From NCBI GenBank assembly GCA_900660155.1, contig CABFPE010000043.1:991920-1055919 (forward strand): a stretch of 64,000 bases of DNA. Direction: 5' to 3'. Source of the DNA: Hofstenia miamia. Lineage: Eukaryota; Xenacoelomorpha; Acoela; Hofsteniidae. Under the pieces are notes generated by a model. That model worked only from the letters and a program-made list of their open reading frames with translations. It searched no databases and was not told the DNA's origin. A program made the translations under genes and the position numbers. Positions 1-12,362 of the stretch are shown here, piece by piece; the stretch's first letter is position 1; every line of letters starts with the position of its first letter.

Positions 1-2384
1 ATATATATATATATCGATATCCACTTAGAAATAGACATATAAATTGAAGGATGCAAAGAAATCAAAAATAAAGTTGACAACCCGTTTGGAAAATTCCAGT
101 GCACAATATGATATGAGAGATTATTTGAAATTTTTGGAAAATATAATCAAAATATCAACAATTCTTATTAGAAGAATATGTATATTGTGGCATCAGGTAC
201 TGGTTCCTAAATAGAGAAATAGCCGCATTCTCTTAATCAGCGCACTTCCGTGCACTTTAGCGCTGCTACAATATTTTCTATGCATGTGAAAATTTCAAAT
301 ATAACATATTCAAGGAATTACAAATAGCTTAACTTGTTGCAAATCTGCAAATTGTATGTAGACAATTCATTACCCTGTCCTTTACATCCCGTTATTTTCT
401 TAGCAATATTGAAGCGTACAATTGTCACAAAATGAACTTAATGTTCTGATATGTTTTATATAAAAGCATTGCACTTCATAGGTAACTAGGAACGACAAAA
501 TAAGGGGCAAACCAATGCTCTAGATTTAGAGATACCAAAATAAATGAATATGTAAAAATATAAAAATACAATATAAAAAGTAAATATAAAATTAAGTAAA
601 TTTATTTTTATAATATTTTTGTTAATCTAATGAATGCTTGAAATTCGGGGTCAGACTCAGTGTAGATTTTAAATACCTTCAGCTAAAACAGGGTGAATAA
701 GCATGGACATTAGGCAAGCATTGCGAATAATATGTTCACAAATTTTTGACGTCAAATTACAATATAAATGCAACATACACGTAGGATGCAACCATATGAA
801 TGATATTTTTGGCCTATTGGTTTAGAGGTAATTGAGGTTTATGTCATTAAAAACAGATTTTCTCAATCTTTGCGTTTTTGGCAAAACTGTACATGTACAA
901 GCTTGTGGTATATTTTTAATAATGATCTAAACTATTGATTAAGAAATGAAGGAAGCTATTAAGTTTACTGAACAATCCTCAAATTCAACGAATGACGCCA
1001 AGATACAGTTACTAAATAATTACTTTTTGGCAACTATCAAATTTCACAGGGGAAGTGTTTGGTTTCTAATTTACTTAATAGCCGGGCAATAAAAAGAATA
1101 ACTATAATATAATTATTTAAAATTTAAAGAGTTCATGTCTATAGAGATTAAATGCGAGTTCGATTAATGAACTATTAAAATAATTTAATAGGACAATCAA
1201 GTTATCTGAATGTCCTTAGGAACATATATTCCATTACACTTTTAAAATATACAGAATTTGCATCATTCGTTAATATTCAGCAGAAGATATATACATGATA
1301 ACAAGGAAATGCAATCATTAGTTGGATTAGCTTAAGGAAATGGAGTTAAATGATATTTCATCTTAAGTTTGTATGATGTCAGAAACGATAATAGCACAAG
1401 TCAAATGTTTGTTTTGTGATTTTGAAGGTCTTCACTTACAATTTCTATTAATTCTTTATAGATAAACGAGACAAAAAAGTTGCAAAATTCGTCAATCACT
1501 CAATTCCAAAACAGTTATATTGTCGGACTTCACAACTCTTTTCCTAATGCCATTCTATAGAAGCTGCGTTAATCTATTCATGTGGACTGCTAGAGTAAAA
1601 AAACCAAGAATCAATACTGCAGCGAACGGCTTGAATAAAGTTTTCATTCAAATAAATTTGATATAAACAAACTTTGCATCCATTCAAGGCTCACATCCAA
1701 CATTTCCACAGTGAAATTATTGGATTTGACTGGAAAACCATTAAAATCACTCAATTTCAAGCTTGAATTGCTCACCACGTCCCAAAGTTGGACCTAAATC
1801 ATCTAATCTCCTTGTTTATCTATTATATTATTATAACTCTTTCGTATGTCTTTCTCAACGCTCAATTCTTATCTCAAACCCGATTTAGAATTTTAGTGAC
1901 AAGCATCCACTTGTCTAGACGATTTTTCAATATCCAGGCTCAAGTCAATTTCCATATGACACAAGCCCAGTGACGTCAAATTCCTTAAATGTCAGGGAAC
2001 CTAGACGTTCAACAAAATGTTTTGTGAGAGAACAAGTATAAAATTACCCATCATCCTTTAAACTGGATTAGAATTTCTTAATTTTTTTATTTCTTGCAAG
2101 AATATTTAAGCACCCATAACTCACAAGGGCACTATATGATAAGGATTGTCTCCTCTTTTGATGATGGTCCCACTAAGCCGCGCATTTGTTCGAATTCTTC
2201 AACTCCAATGCCTTTGGCGTCGCTACCTCTGACTGCGCACATCACGTCTCAACTAGTTTGCAAAGTCTATCTACACATAAAGAAACAGTTAAGTTCAGTG
2301 TTGGTCCCATGCACTCTAAACCTTAAAATTACATGAATGTTTGGTTTGAAGTGTATATAAATCTTTTTCTAGAATATCGAAATT
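1..2384. other. No gene recognised; AT-rich DNA
   Basis: The stretch starts inside a (TA)n tract (1-14) and is otherwise low-complexity AT-rich sequence. It holds one copy of a dispersed repeat (218-290). Between about 2150 and 2270 there is a GC-richer island open on both strands: a plus-strand ORF at 2094-2336 and a minus-strand run containing 'GSDAKGIGVEEFEQMRG'. No family was recognised and no convincing splice pair brackets it, so neither is called as a gene. Confidence 0.5.
218..290 (+). repeat. Dispersed repeat, copy 1
   Basis: The segment around 'CAGCGCACTTCCGTG' followed by 'GCTACAATAT' recurs at about 42038-42112 in the same orientation. Copy 1 has about 10 extra bases (roughly CACTTTAGCG) between the two blocks. 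The family is unknown. It could be the end of a non-autonomous element. Confidence 0.5.
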
Positions 2385-2810
2385 TTCAAAGAAAATAGTC
2401 AATCTCTTCTAGTACTTCAACAACAGGAATACGCCTTAGTGTAAAATTTCAACTTTCTCCAATAAATGTGTCCGTGGCTCACGATTTCCAAATTTCTTAA
2501 CAGGCTTTGAGGAAATATTTTTAAAAGGTGCAAAAGGACACCAGGCTGATTTAAATTAAATTATTAAGGAATTTTGTTAAAATCTGAAAAGCAACATAAA
2601 GGAAGAGTGTCTCCTCCTTCATTAATGTTTTAAAATTCTGCTCTGTCGCTAACCGTTGTAGCTGCAATGATCTCAGAATTTGGGGAGGCGAAATCTGAAT
2701 CTTCATTAAATAATAATTAAAGATTTTAAGTGCATTGGGTACAACCATTTGAAAATATGAGAAAACGGCTTATCTTTTTAAGAAGACAAAAAGCTGTTAA
2801 GGTTAAGTGA
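2385..2810 (+). repeat. Fragment of the CCTTAAACAG transposon family
   Basis: The segment 'AGTACTTCAACAACAGGAAT' is closely matched near 15306 inside the complete element at 15062-15982, and further blocks follow in the same order (TTTCCAAATTTC, then a GGACA-containing block and a GATTTA/GTTTA step). The stretch near 2795 ('AAAGCTGTTAAGGTTAAG') resembles that element's right end, GGCTGTTTAAGG. It is an old, degraded relative. Confidence 0.4.
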
Positions 2811-3165
2811 ATTTTTGAAAAATGCTTAAACTTTGTTTAGGCAGGTAAAGTTTTTTAGTCACTAACGTTTCTTTTTAATCTAACGAAATTTACATATTTT
2901 ACATGTTTCTTAAAAATAATTTCATTTTTTAACCTACTAGTAACAAGTTTAAAATTCGATTTAATAATTTGTAAAATATGCTCTTAAAAATCCAAACAAG
3001 AACAGGTTTGCTTCTGTATGGCATCACATTTCATGAAAAGCGATTTCTTGCAAAAAGTATTTTTCAGTGTCGAATCTGGCAAAAAATTTTCTATGCGGTA
3101 TTACGCTAAATACGTATTGTCAAAGTAAAAAAATATGTGTAATTGGATATAGAATTATACACCTT

Positions 3166-3390
3166 TGCAGCAGTTGCCCAATTCAAGAAAATTCGTGCAT
3201 ACTATGATATTTTTGGTGCAATTTTGGTTTTTATTCAAACCTGCAGTTTTAGGTTTTTTGGTTAGCGACTCATGCTTAACGGCAGGCTCCCTTTCAGAAA
3301 AAACGGAATTGCTAGTTGCCTGATTCAAATTTGCTTGATGTGATGATGATGACAAAATTCTTGTTTCGCAAAATTTATTATTTAGCAATT
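3166..3390 (-). CDS. Possible exon with the start of a CCCH zinc finger
   Basis: On the minus strand a 70-plus-codon open stretch ends with 'VCTNFLELGNCCKG', which fits the first half of a CCCH finger (C-X8-C followed by C-K-G). It is followed immediately by a donor-like AAAG|GTGTAT. The preceding residues are Ser/Lys/Asn-rich, as in linkers before such fingers. Known CCCH proteins bind RNA, but nothing here shows the role. The second half of the finger (X-C-X3-H) would lie in a further minus-strand exon that I did not find, and the 5' boundary is not fixed. A chance ORF is a real alternative. Confidence 0.3.
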
Positions 3391-3616
3391 CAATTTTAAG
3401 TAGACAATTTCTGGATTTATTGGTCTTTCCCTACTTTGTGAAATAGCTAAAAACTTTCAGTTTGCATTCAATAGCTTTTACTTGGTTATATAAAAAAATA
3501 TTGAAGTATCTTATTTATTTTTAGCAATGATAGGCCTATATGAAATTCCAGCAAATTATTGTTGTAAAATCTCATTTGTGAATTGCCAAAATAATAATCT
3601 GGAAGGTTTAATTGAA

Positions 3617-3999
3617 TAGTATCCGATATCGGGTCAGGTTTGGGTCAAATTCAGGGTTTCAGGTCGGAATCGGGTCCTTGGGAACAGTTTAAAATCAATA
3701 TTCTCAATATTCGTCAATCCTACTATATGCTTGTTTGTTTGTTTGTTTGTTTGTTTACACTCGATATATAATTTTGGGTCAATTTCAAACTGCTTACCTG
3801 GTTCAAGAAAAAAGTGTATTCTAAACAATTTCGGTATGGCTTAAGAAGAAAATCGGGTTGCGTTCCGTTCCAATTTCGAAGAAGTTTGAGCTTCGGGTCA
3901 AGTTCGGGTCTTAGTAAAGAATTCGGGTCGGGTCCAATAAGGCTGTGGTTGTTCCGGTTCGGGTTTCGGGTCCAAAATGCAGACCCGATGAGAACTCTA
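3617..3999. mobile_element. hAT-like non-autonomous element (MITE)
   Basis: The left end reads TAGTATCCGATATCGGGTC. The right end, read on the opposite strand, is TAGAGTTCTCATCGGGTC. In between are many copies of the hexamer CGGGTC and its complement, clustered near both ends, as in the subterminal transposase-binding repeats of hAT elements. A (GTTT)n tract lies at 3730-3757. No transposase is present, and I could not find a clear 8 bp target duplication. ORFs here are by-products of the repeats. Confidence 0.6.
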
Positions 4000-4679
4000 C
4001 TTAGTACTGATAATAGTGGTATTCTATTTAGTTTATAAGAGCTCATCTGGTCTAAATTGTATCCTATTTCAAGTTTCATTTTATTTCTGAAGCCGTGTTA
4101 AGTTCAATTTATACCATTCAAATTTTTGAGCAACCTACACTTATCAATGCGCCTTCACAATTAAGTTGAAACTCTGTGGTAAATTTTATTTATTTATGAG
4201 TAGTCTTAATGCAATGGCATAGCAAAATTTTGCAAATTAATATAATGGAAATCTGAAGACGACATTTCCTAATGGGCTTTCTATAAAATTAAGGCTGCCT
4301 ATGAACGATAAAAATAATTTTAAAGCAGTACATTACCTACACGTATTTGTCTGTACTTTAAGAAATAGAAATCAATAATGCACTACTGTTGCAGATGAAT
4401 CCCGAGGTTTTTTGTTTTTTCTATTCGCATTCTATCGCAAATAATATCCATAACAATAAATTGTTGCTTAAGCTTTCAATTGTTTCTAGATTTACTTAGT
4501 CATAAAAATGGACCAACTTAAGTCTTTGGTTACCAACCGTTTTGTTGATACATTCAAACGTTTTTTTCTAAGCCCTTTAGGATGTTTGGGAATCGTGGGA
4601 TTTCTATCCATCTATAAGATTTCATCTATAGTGGAAATTTTTGAAAATAATTGTTCGTGTGTTAAATAAAAGAAGATAT

Positions 4680-4870
4680 TAACTTATTTTTACAAACTGT
4701 TAATTTCTTCCCATACCTAGTGTTCCGAAAATGTTGATGTCTGAGCCGTATGGCAGCAACAACTAACCCAAGCTATGTTGTTTTTTGTAAATACAGTAGA
4801 TACCCTAAGTTCTGTCCGGAAGCACTGTGCGCTACAACGGCTTCGAGACCGTAAGCGAATTAAAATTGAA
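4680..4870 (+). repeat. Fragment of the CCTTAAACAG transposon family
   Basis: The block TTTCTTCCCATACCTAGTGT matches segments near 15685 and 20498 that end in TACCTAGTGTTC. Similarity fades after about 150 bases. This is an internal fragment without ends. Confidence 0.4.
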
Positions 4871-5894
4871 AATTAAGCAATGGACGATTTTCTAGCTAGT
4901 GGTGTTTTCAGATTTCAGTTATCATATTATTTATTGAACTGTGTTTGTTTAAATGATGTTACCAGAAGCCATCACGAATTGCAAAAAATGGCTGACTTGT
5001 TTAGGATTAATATCAGTTTAGACCATGGCAACAAATTCAACTTCGTAGTCATTTCGAAATTGATTTTCTTCTTATAATAAAGATTGAATTTAAAAATTTC
5101 AAACTATTTATCTGTTTAGTAAATAAAACTAATAGAACGAGTCGTATTATTGTGCATTCAGTTTAGGCTCCAACAATGATAATTAAAAAGGCATTTTCGT
5201 TAAACAGTGCCGTTAGAATATTTATTTCTAAAGGATACAAATAGGTATAATTACCTGAAAAATCCGGTTTGTTAAATTATTTGAAAGCTATTACATTGAC
5301 TACGTTACGAGAATTTCTCAAATATTAATTTATTGGGTAATTTCAAGACCTAAATTAGACAGCTAGCATTGTAAAATTAGCAAAAAATTACTGCAAATGA
5401 TACAAACATTATCTCTACCCTACTAACGGTAGTAAACCATGCATCTAAGAAAAATAAAAATTTTTATACTCTCAACCATAACTTAGAAATCATTTTGGCA
5501 GAAATACCCGTATTTTTACAAGAGGCGTGAATCTAACGTAATGTAAAACAATTATTTTTTTGAAATTTTCATGTTGGATAATTATCGAATTCAATACTTA
5601 TTATTCACTTGACTAAAATATAATTAACTTCCTATTTAAGAATTTAAACTTTTCAAATGTTTAAGGCTGCGCTTTGTTTGAACAATGCTTCAACAATGGT
5701 TTTTAATTGATTATCTTTCAGAAAGTAATACTTTCTAAAGTCCAACTATAGAATTACAGAATTTTTGGTAATTACCTAGGGACTAATGGTAAATTACTTC
5801 AGAAAAGCTTGTCTCAAGAACTAATAATTTTGGTAAAAAAATAAATATATATTCGTAAACTGGTCTGGTTCTTCTTAAATAATGTTGGCATTTA

Positions 5895-6092
5895 ATGATA
5901 TCGCCCAAATTTTGCAAAAAATTTCAAACAACTTCGAGCAGTCCTATCAAGTTCAGGACAATACAGTCGATTCTCGATTCGAATGATTTTGGAGGGAATA
6001 ACCGAAGACCTCAGGATCCGCCATTGGGGGAATCAAACTCAAAATCAAATGGCCAACAGCCGCCAGTTAACCTAAGGAAAAATATACTATAA
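5895..6092 (+). CDS. Unassigned 65-codon ORF, possibly an exon
   Basis: A GC-richer open stretch lies 630 bases upstream of the receptor exon on the same strand. The C-terminal part reads 'NDFGGNN' and later 'QQPPVNLRKNIL'. This loosely recalls the N-terminal segment of GABA/glycine receptors, where a Gly-Gly and a P-V-N-V-x-x-N-I stretch precede the first beta strand. No clean splice pair was found, the Cys-loop exon that should follow is missing before 6722, and the likeness is short. It may instead be an unrelated ORF. Confidence 0.22.
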   Translation: MISPKFCKKFQTTSSSPIKFRTIQSILDSNDFGGNNRRPQDPPLGESNSKSNGQQPPVNLRKNIL

Positions 6093-6721
6093 AAGAGCTA
6101 ATATTTTCATTAAAACTTTATTACTATTTTCTTAAATTTGCATGCTTTTTGTACTTTAATATATGTATTGTCAGGTTATTTTACTCTAATAATTTGCAAG
6201 TTGTTCATTACTAGAACAAATTAAGTTATGTTTCAGGTTTCTTAGTGTGGAAACATAGATACTACTAAAGGGATATGGATTAGCTCCGAAACAAGCACTT
6301 TGCTTTATTAAGAACTGCCCAGCATTTCACCAGGAAAAATGCAAATAAAATCAGGAAAACAACCTGACACCTACAGTAGATTACTTACAGAATCCTCCTA
6401 ACAAACCAATCTTGACATGTTACCGGTAAAAAAGAAGCTTATTGCCTGTCAATATGCAATCAAATCTTAAATGAGTCTGCCAGTATTCAGCGCGAGACGA
6501 AGACGCGGTTGCAAAAAATGCTGTTGTGGATGAGAATTGAAAGAATAACTAATTTATGCGTTTAAATTTTAAGTCAGGCATGAAATATAAACTCGTACAA
6601 ATCCTTTGTATTATCACTAAAAGAACTTATTATGATTCAACGACTAAATGTTGCTATAAGTTTAACCTTTTTCACCAAAGAAATGGGATAAAAAAAAGAT
6701 TTGATCACAAATTATGTTTAG

Positions 6722-6871
6722 ATAACTGGGATGCTAGTGAACTTCAGTTCATACCTTACACAAAAAACGGGCACAACAAAGCAGTTGAAATTCGGGAAGA
6801 CATCCGATTACCTCACTTCACTCTCAGTAAAGACATTCAAGTCTCCACAAAAAATGTATCTTATTTTTCAA
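6722..6871 (+). CDS. Cys-loop receptor exon, end of ligand-binding domain
   Basis: This open exon lies between an acceptor (TTATGTTTAG|AT) and a strong donor (A|GTGAGT). It encodes about 49 residues: 'WDASELQFI', then a Lys/Asn-rich loop, then 'VEIREDIRLPHFTLSK' and 'STKNVSYFS'. In GABA/glycine/GluCl receptors this region, after the Cys loop, reads S-Y-x-Y-x-x-x-D-I-x-F and then a LPQF motif before the C loop. The 'RLPHFTL' motif sits at the right distance from M1. The exon starts in phase 1 and ends in phase 1, which fits the M1-M3 exon at 17883 exactly. Upstream exons with the signal peptide and Cys loop were not found in the window. The product would be a subunit of a pentameric ligand-gated ion channel in the plasma membrane. 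Confidence 0.65.
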
Positions 6872-7235
6872 GTGAGTTTTAATGTATATAATATTTAAAT
6901 ATTTCACATGTACACAATATATGTGCATATGAAGACGCTTTATTTCTTTTATTTTTGCTATACATATAATCTAAGGTCCCGAATTAACGGGACCCCCCCT
7001 CCGTTTTTTGATTTGCAGATTTTCCTTTTTAGAAAAGCTGCTTTATTTAAATTGGTTTAGTTACATATAAAAATTGTAGTTCAATGTTAATATTATTGCA
7101 CAAATTTGAACATTAGATTAGAGTTAATTTAGTATTACGTTACTCAGACATTTGGATAATTTAAAAAAGACCCCAATAATTTAGACAAGCCCGTTTGTGA
7201 TATGGATATGCAAAAATTATTAGAAATAATTATTA

Positions 7236-7238
<3 letters not shown>

Positions 7239-7277
<39 letters not shown>
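7239..7277. repeat. (TA)n microsatellite
   Basis: An uninterrupted TA tract that ends exactly where the Tc1-like element begins, consistent with TA target preference. Confidence 0.95.
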
Positions 7278-7279
<2 letters not shown>

Positions 7280-8252
7280 TGCACAAAAGTATTGAGACGC
7301 TTACCAATTTCATAATTGAAATAAAGTTGTGCACAATCAATGAGGTTACATAATACAAATTTATCTCTCGCATTTCTAGAATACTATTGAAAACAATGTA
7401 TTTGCAATTTAATGTTTTCTCTTTTGGTCTTATGCACTCAAGATTTTTTCCAGGCTTTGATATTGAGATGGTATTGTATAATAATGTTTGAGTATTTGTC
7501 AACATCAATTCCACAGTGTGCCTACTGCCATAAACTTTGATTTGAAGTATCTCTAAAATAATGCCTGAATCGATTAGAAAATGAATTGTTTTGAGTCACA
7601 GGTAAGAATTAAGCTTAACCGCAATCGGTCAATTCATCAAGGTTTTGAGAAGTGTTGCTGACCGCATTGTAAATGAATTTATAAAAGATTGAACAATTTT
7701 GGTGCTCAAGAAAACAGGTAATATTTTATTTAATAAATGGAGATTCTCCAAAGACTTCCGCAGCTTGAACGACAGTGGTGCGCAGTTCAGCAAAAAAACC
7801 ATATATTTCAGAAACGCAACGAAAAAATCGGCTCAGACTGATGCATGAATTAAGAAACATTAATACCTATAATTAGACTAGGGTCATTTTCTCTGATGAG
7901 AGTAAAATCTAGCTGTACTCTAAGCGCCTGGAGCACAATTAGGAGGGGATTAAATTTATCAGAGAAAGTTTAACACAAATTCACAACTGCAACGTTTAAA
8001 AAGTGGCGACATTTGAAAATTGCTTGGGAATGCTTTTCAGCAAATGGAACGCAAGATCATCAAAGTTGATGGAAACCTGTATTCAGCTAATTATGTATCA
8101 AATTGGCGTGGACATTTGTTGTCAGTTCTTCATGATATGATTTTATTTCAACAAGATGACAAACACAGTTACAAATCACGATCCACCAAACAATTTTTCG
8201 AAGAAAGCGTTAATTTTCAAAATATTGGGTGTCTCAACAGTTTTTTCTGGGA
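7278..8252 (+). mobile_element. Tc1-like DNA transposon, decayed, both ends present
   Basis: The left end reads TTCTGCACAAAAGTATTGAG. The right end, inverted, reads CCCAGAAAAAACTGTTGAGA. Between them are plus-strand remnants of a Tc1 transposase. 'VIFSDESK' (catalytic Asp block) lies near 7888, 'KIIKVDGNLYSANYVS' near 8050, and 'FQQDD' (second Asp) near 8145, followed by 'STKQFFEE'. The segment that should carry the third acidic residue (PDLNPIEN) is missing: the reading runs straight from the FFEE region into the right terminal repeat, so the element is internally deleted as well as carrying several stops and frame changes. It cannot move by itself. It lies in the intron of the Cys-loop receptor gene. 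Confidence 0.8.
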
Positions 8253-11043
8253 CTGAAATTATATTTTACTCGTTTTACATCGTATTCTAATTTTTGTATA
8301 AACTCTAAATGAGTTAAAATTTGCTATGTTATATAAAAGCGATGTGATCAGATAGTGTGTATTATTTCCAGTGGTATTTGCTATAATTCCCTCACACAAA
8401 AATAAACATTGTGCAACACAAGAGCCCCCAATTTGTCGCAAGAAAGATGCCATGAATGCTATGTAAACCATCTCCACATTAATGCTACTGAGATCTAAAA
8501 ACAATGATGCTATTACCTTATTAGATCAAATGAAGATAGGGTGGAAATGACACGAATGCCATCATCGCGAAAGACTTAATAAATGACTTTTTCCAGTTTT
8601 ACATTTCAATTTTTTTCAACATTTCTTAATTATTTACATTAATTGTATTACGTTGCTTAAAAAATATTTCTTATCAGGTTTTAATGGTCATACATAAGGC
8701 CGAATAAATAAGTCGCTTTCGCTTTATACATAAAGTTTAAAAATTCGTATAATTTGAAGAAGATTAGTCAGTCTCAAACTATTTGAATTATGCGGATACG
8801 ACTATATATATATATATATAATTAGTAGGCCATAGTTTAAGGGTTTATCTCATTTTTACTTTTATGAATTACCAATTTTAGACGCCCCAATTTACTATAA
8901 ATCAGTGCAGCATAATACCAACTGATTTTGCTAATCAGTAGTTATTAAAATTACTTATACCATCGCTCACAATTATGTCGAAATGGGAATTGACCTATCA
9001 TTACACCAGATGCTAACATACTGTAAATCAATTAAATATTATAATTGAAAGATTTATTACCTTAAAATAGCATACATTTTAAAATTCTTATAAAACTCAT
9101 CAGCAATTATATTCTAAACTTGACCGTCAACTTAAAAAATATACGAAAATTTAAATTTGGTATCAAGACTTATTGATGAGGTACAAAGTAACTTTCAAAG
9201 TTTAAGTTCAATTTTGTCTCATCAATTTATCAATCAAGCTTCCAAGGTTAATTGGATTCAGGTTGCAGTAGAAGAATGCCGTTTAAGGCAATTACGGAAA
9301 TTTCAAACTTTAACAGATTCTGCTATTCTGTCAAATCAACACAACAGTTAGAATTAGAGGAAATGAAATATTAGTTGTACGAACTATGAGTACGTTGTCG
9401 TAGTGATTTGCACAATTGGAATTAAAACAGGTTGCGGTGGCATAAAAATGATGCAACTAACCTATTTTTTCAAATTGAAAATATGTTTATGTGCTCATTT
9501 TATATAGTTTAGTCCAACATATTTAAGATATTATTAAAATTAAATATTGAGTTGTTTATTGTGCCATCTATGTGGAGAATAACTTATTTTACCTTGGTTT
9601 TTTTTAAAAAGTCATTTCTACGATATGAAATCTAAAATGAACATATTAGAACTTTTTAATTGATGCTTACATGGTTAATTAAGGATCTATGCTATTAATT
9701 AAAGATATTCCCACTGTATTTTCTGAAAAACTGTTTCTGAATTAATGTTAATAGAACTAACACTGTACATTTTCATTGTAATTTGACATTATTTCATACT
9801 TCAGGAAAAGTGTAGAGCTTCTAGTAAAAAATGCATAATGCAATGAATGGCAATGAATTTTTTCTCTCTGTCTTGGTAATATTTTACATGAGAACTATAC
9901 CACATTTATCTACTAAGGGTATACCATAAACTGTAAAATCTTCAAAGTATGATTATCCTTGTGGAAATATTGTCATTATTGATTCGGTAAAGTCAAATTT
10001 AATTGCTTATTTATCAGAAGGTTGCTTGAGTATGATTTTGTGAGTATTGGCCAAACAGCCTTGAAATACTTAATTGAAATGTGTTTTAAATTTTATTGCA
10101 ATTGTTGATTTAATTGCAGATCTAATTGAATATATTTACTTGACAAACATTCTGAAGTGGGTTCTGTAAAGAAATAATTGTTGTGGGAAATTACAACGCA
10201 ACGTCTTAGCTAAATAGACATCAGCGGTAGTCTAGTACTGGGATCAGTGATGCTCAGTTAAGGGTCGTTGATAATATCCAAAAGCCGATTTCTGTAAAAA
10301 CAATATTTATCTTAATCCTAGATAAGAATTGAATACAATTGTATGTGTTCGTATATATGAGTTAGTTAACTTGACCTCACTGAAAAGAATACCTATTCTC
10401 TCAACACCTAGTCGCATGCTTACCTAAGATTAGCCATGACCTAGCCGTGCTCTGGGGTTGTCCACACTTTGATCATGTTTGAAAAGTTACGATTGAACAA
10501 GCCCATGTGGTGCAGTTTTGTCTATGAATCACTTCGTAAAAATGTTTTTTGAAATATATTGAAATTTAGATGCCCTTCAAAAGCGTTGAAGTTTTTGCAC
10601 AAAAATAGAGATCCCTTTTCTAATCATTATAATTTCAAAAATATTTTAGTGTTTTTCAGCATCTTAGCACAAATTATCATGATAAAATGTCTTACGAGTT
10701 TTCAGAAGATCCTTAAGTCAGTGATGACGTTAGCATGGTATTTGGCAAAAGCCCTAAAATCGTTTTTGTAGAATGTTCAATTTTGAATTCCTTTTTTGTT
10801 GAGTTATTCAATTGTGTTTTTCATAAGTTGGTAGAGTTTTGCTAAAATCAATCATTAATAACGACAAATGCACTGCAATAATTAAGTGTTTCAGCATAGA
10901 GCATCTATTCGAAGAATGTAACCATAGTACTTCTACATGGCTGAAGAAGTAGAGTAAGAATATAAAATTCGAATTACAATGTTATTTGTATGCATTCAAA
11001 TTCAATTGATACTTTCAAAAATTTTTCCTACAAGGTCATTACG

Positions 11044-11081
<38 letters not shown>

Positions 11082-12285
11082 GAGTCNNNNNNNNNNNNNN
11101 NNNNNNNNNNNNNNNNNNNNNNNNNNNNNNNNNNNNNNNNNNNNNNNNNNNNNTATATATATATATATATATGTATATGAGTCAGTATGAAATGTAGATT
11201 AATTATTATATTGTTGAACAGAAGTTGATATTTTTTATCCACACATTTTTACTGAAAACGTACATAGCTTATTAGAATATTTTGCTATGTACCTGTATAA
11301 CACAGTCAGAATACCCCACGCTATCTTTGAAAGTAGCTGTTATTCTAGCTTTGCAGTTTTCTAAGAATCCAAAAGGTTTAGATCCGTTTCTTGACCGCGG
11401 TAAATTTATTGAATAAATCGACATCGATTAAATCATAGTGAAGCTACTCCATAATTACATCTATACCATTAAATGCAATTACAAAGAAACTATACAATTA
11501 AAACACAAACAATATTCTACAAAATAGGTACTTAACAAGCAGTGAAATACTTTGAAATATATCACACAAATGGTAGTCAGGAGGGAACAAGAATAAAACC
11601 TTCATGTGGGCGATTGTACATGCATACTTAAACGGTAATGACAACCATCAATATAGTTATGGCAAAAACCAAATTAAGCAGTTTTGTTAACATTACTGAG
11701 AAGTTTAATTTTACAACTATACAGTCCTAGTTAAGCTTCGTTTCCAATATATATATCTTTATTATATCAACAAAGCTTTATTGTCAATTCATTGACAAAC
11801 AGCGCATTAAACCTTTTAACGGTAATTGACAACACAGCAAACAGTATGAAAATATTTTTAATAAACACTACACTGCACTCTTTGCATAGCATTGTAAAAT
11901 AAGTACATTACATTAACTCAATTCAAACGATATAGAACGTTTTCTGAAGTTAAGAATAACTTACGCTTCTTACATTATACACATTGTAGACTCTCAGAAA
12001 AAACTATTATTTTTCTAGTAAATCAATTCCTTTTTATGAAAGTTGAAACATAATTTGTTATTTTCGTATTTGAAAACTTTTTTGAATTCAATAATGCTAT
12101 ATAGGAATAATTTTTGGGAATTTAAAACATGGAATCTCAAAGTGTAAAAAAATTAGTAATAATAGTTTAGTAGAAGTTTTTATTTATATTCATTCTTTTT
12201 GAACATTAAAAGATCATAACTAGATATAAATCTCCTATACATTAAACTAGTATGATCTTCAAACAACAACAAATAATCAGAGCCC
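8253..12285. other. Intronic DNA with no recognised gene
   Basis: This is part of the long receptor intron. It holds a short (TA)n tract near 8804-8820 and a 64-codon ORF at 9157-9351 (contains 'NWIQVAVEECRLRQLRKFQ') with no family match I can name. The rest is AT-rich sequence without clear repeats, apart from the gap at 11087-11153. Confidence 0.5.
11045..11172. repeat. (TA)n tract with a 67-base N gap
   Basis: TA repeats run from 11045 to about 11075, Ns fill 11087-11153, and TA repeats resume at 11154. The sequence TATGTATATGAGTC occurs on both sides of the gap, so the true tract may be a single one split by assembly. Confidence 0.9.
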
Positions 12286-12360
12286 GCATGCCCGGCCCGT
12301 GCCCCTAGTATAGAAGCGTGCCCGTACAGCTTTGTCCGTGCCCGGTACGGGCCCTACCCC
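12286..12360. repeat. GC-rich hAT-end-like fragment
   Basis: A short island packed with GCCCGTGCCCGG-type motifs, including GCCCGTACAG and CGGTACGGGCCC, stands out sharply from the AT-rich surroundings. It resembles the subterminal repeats of hAT elements and the GC motifs at 55.5-56.4 kb. No partner end was found. Confidence 0.4.
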
Positions 12361-12362
12361 AG

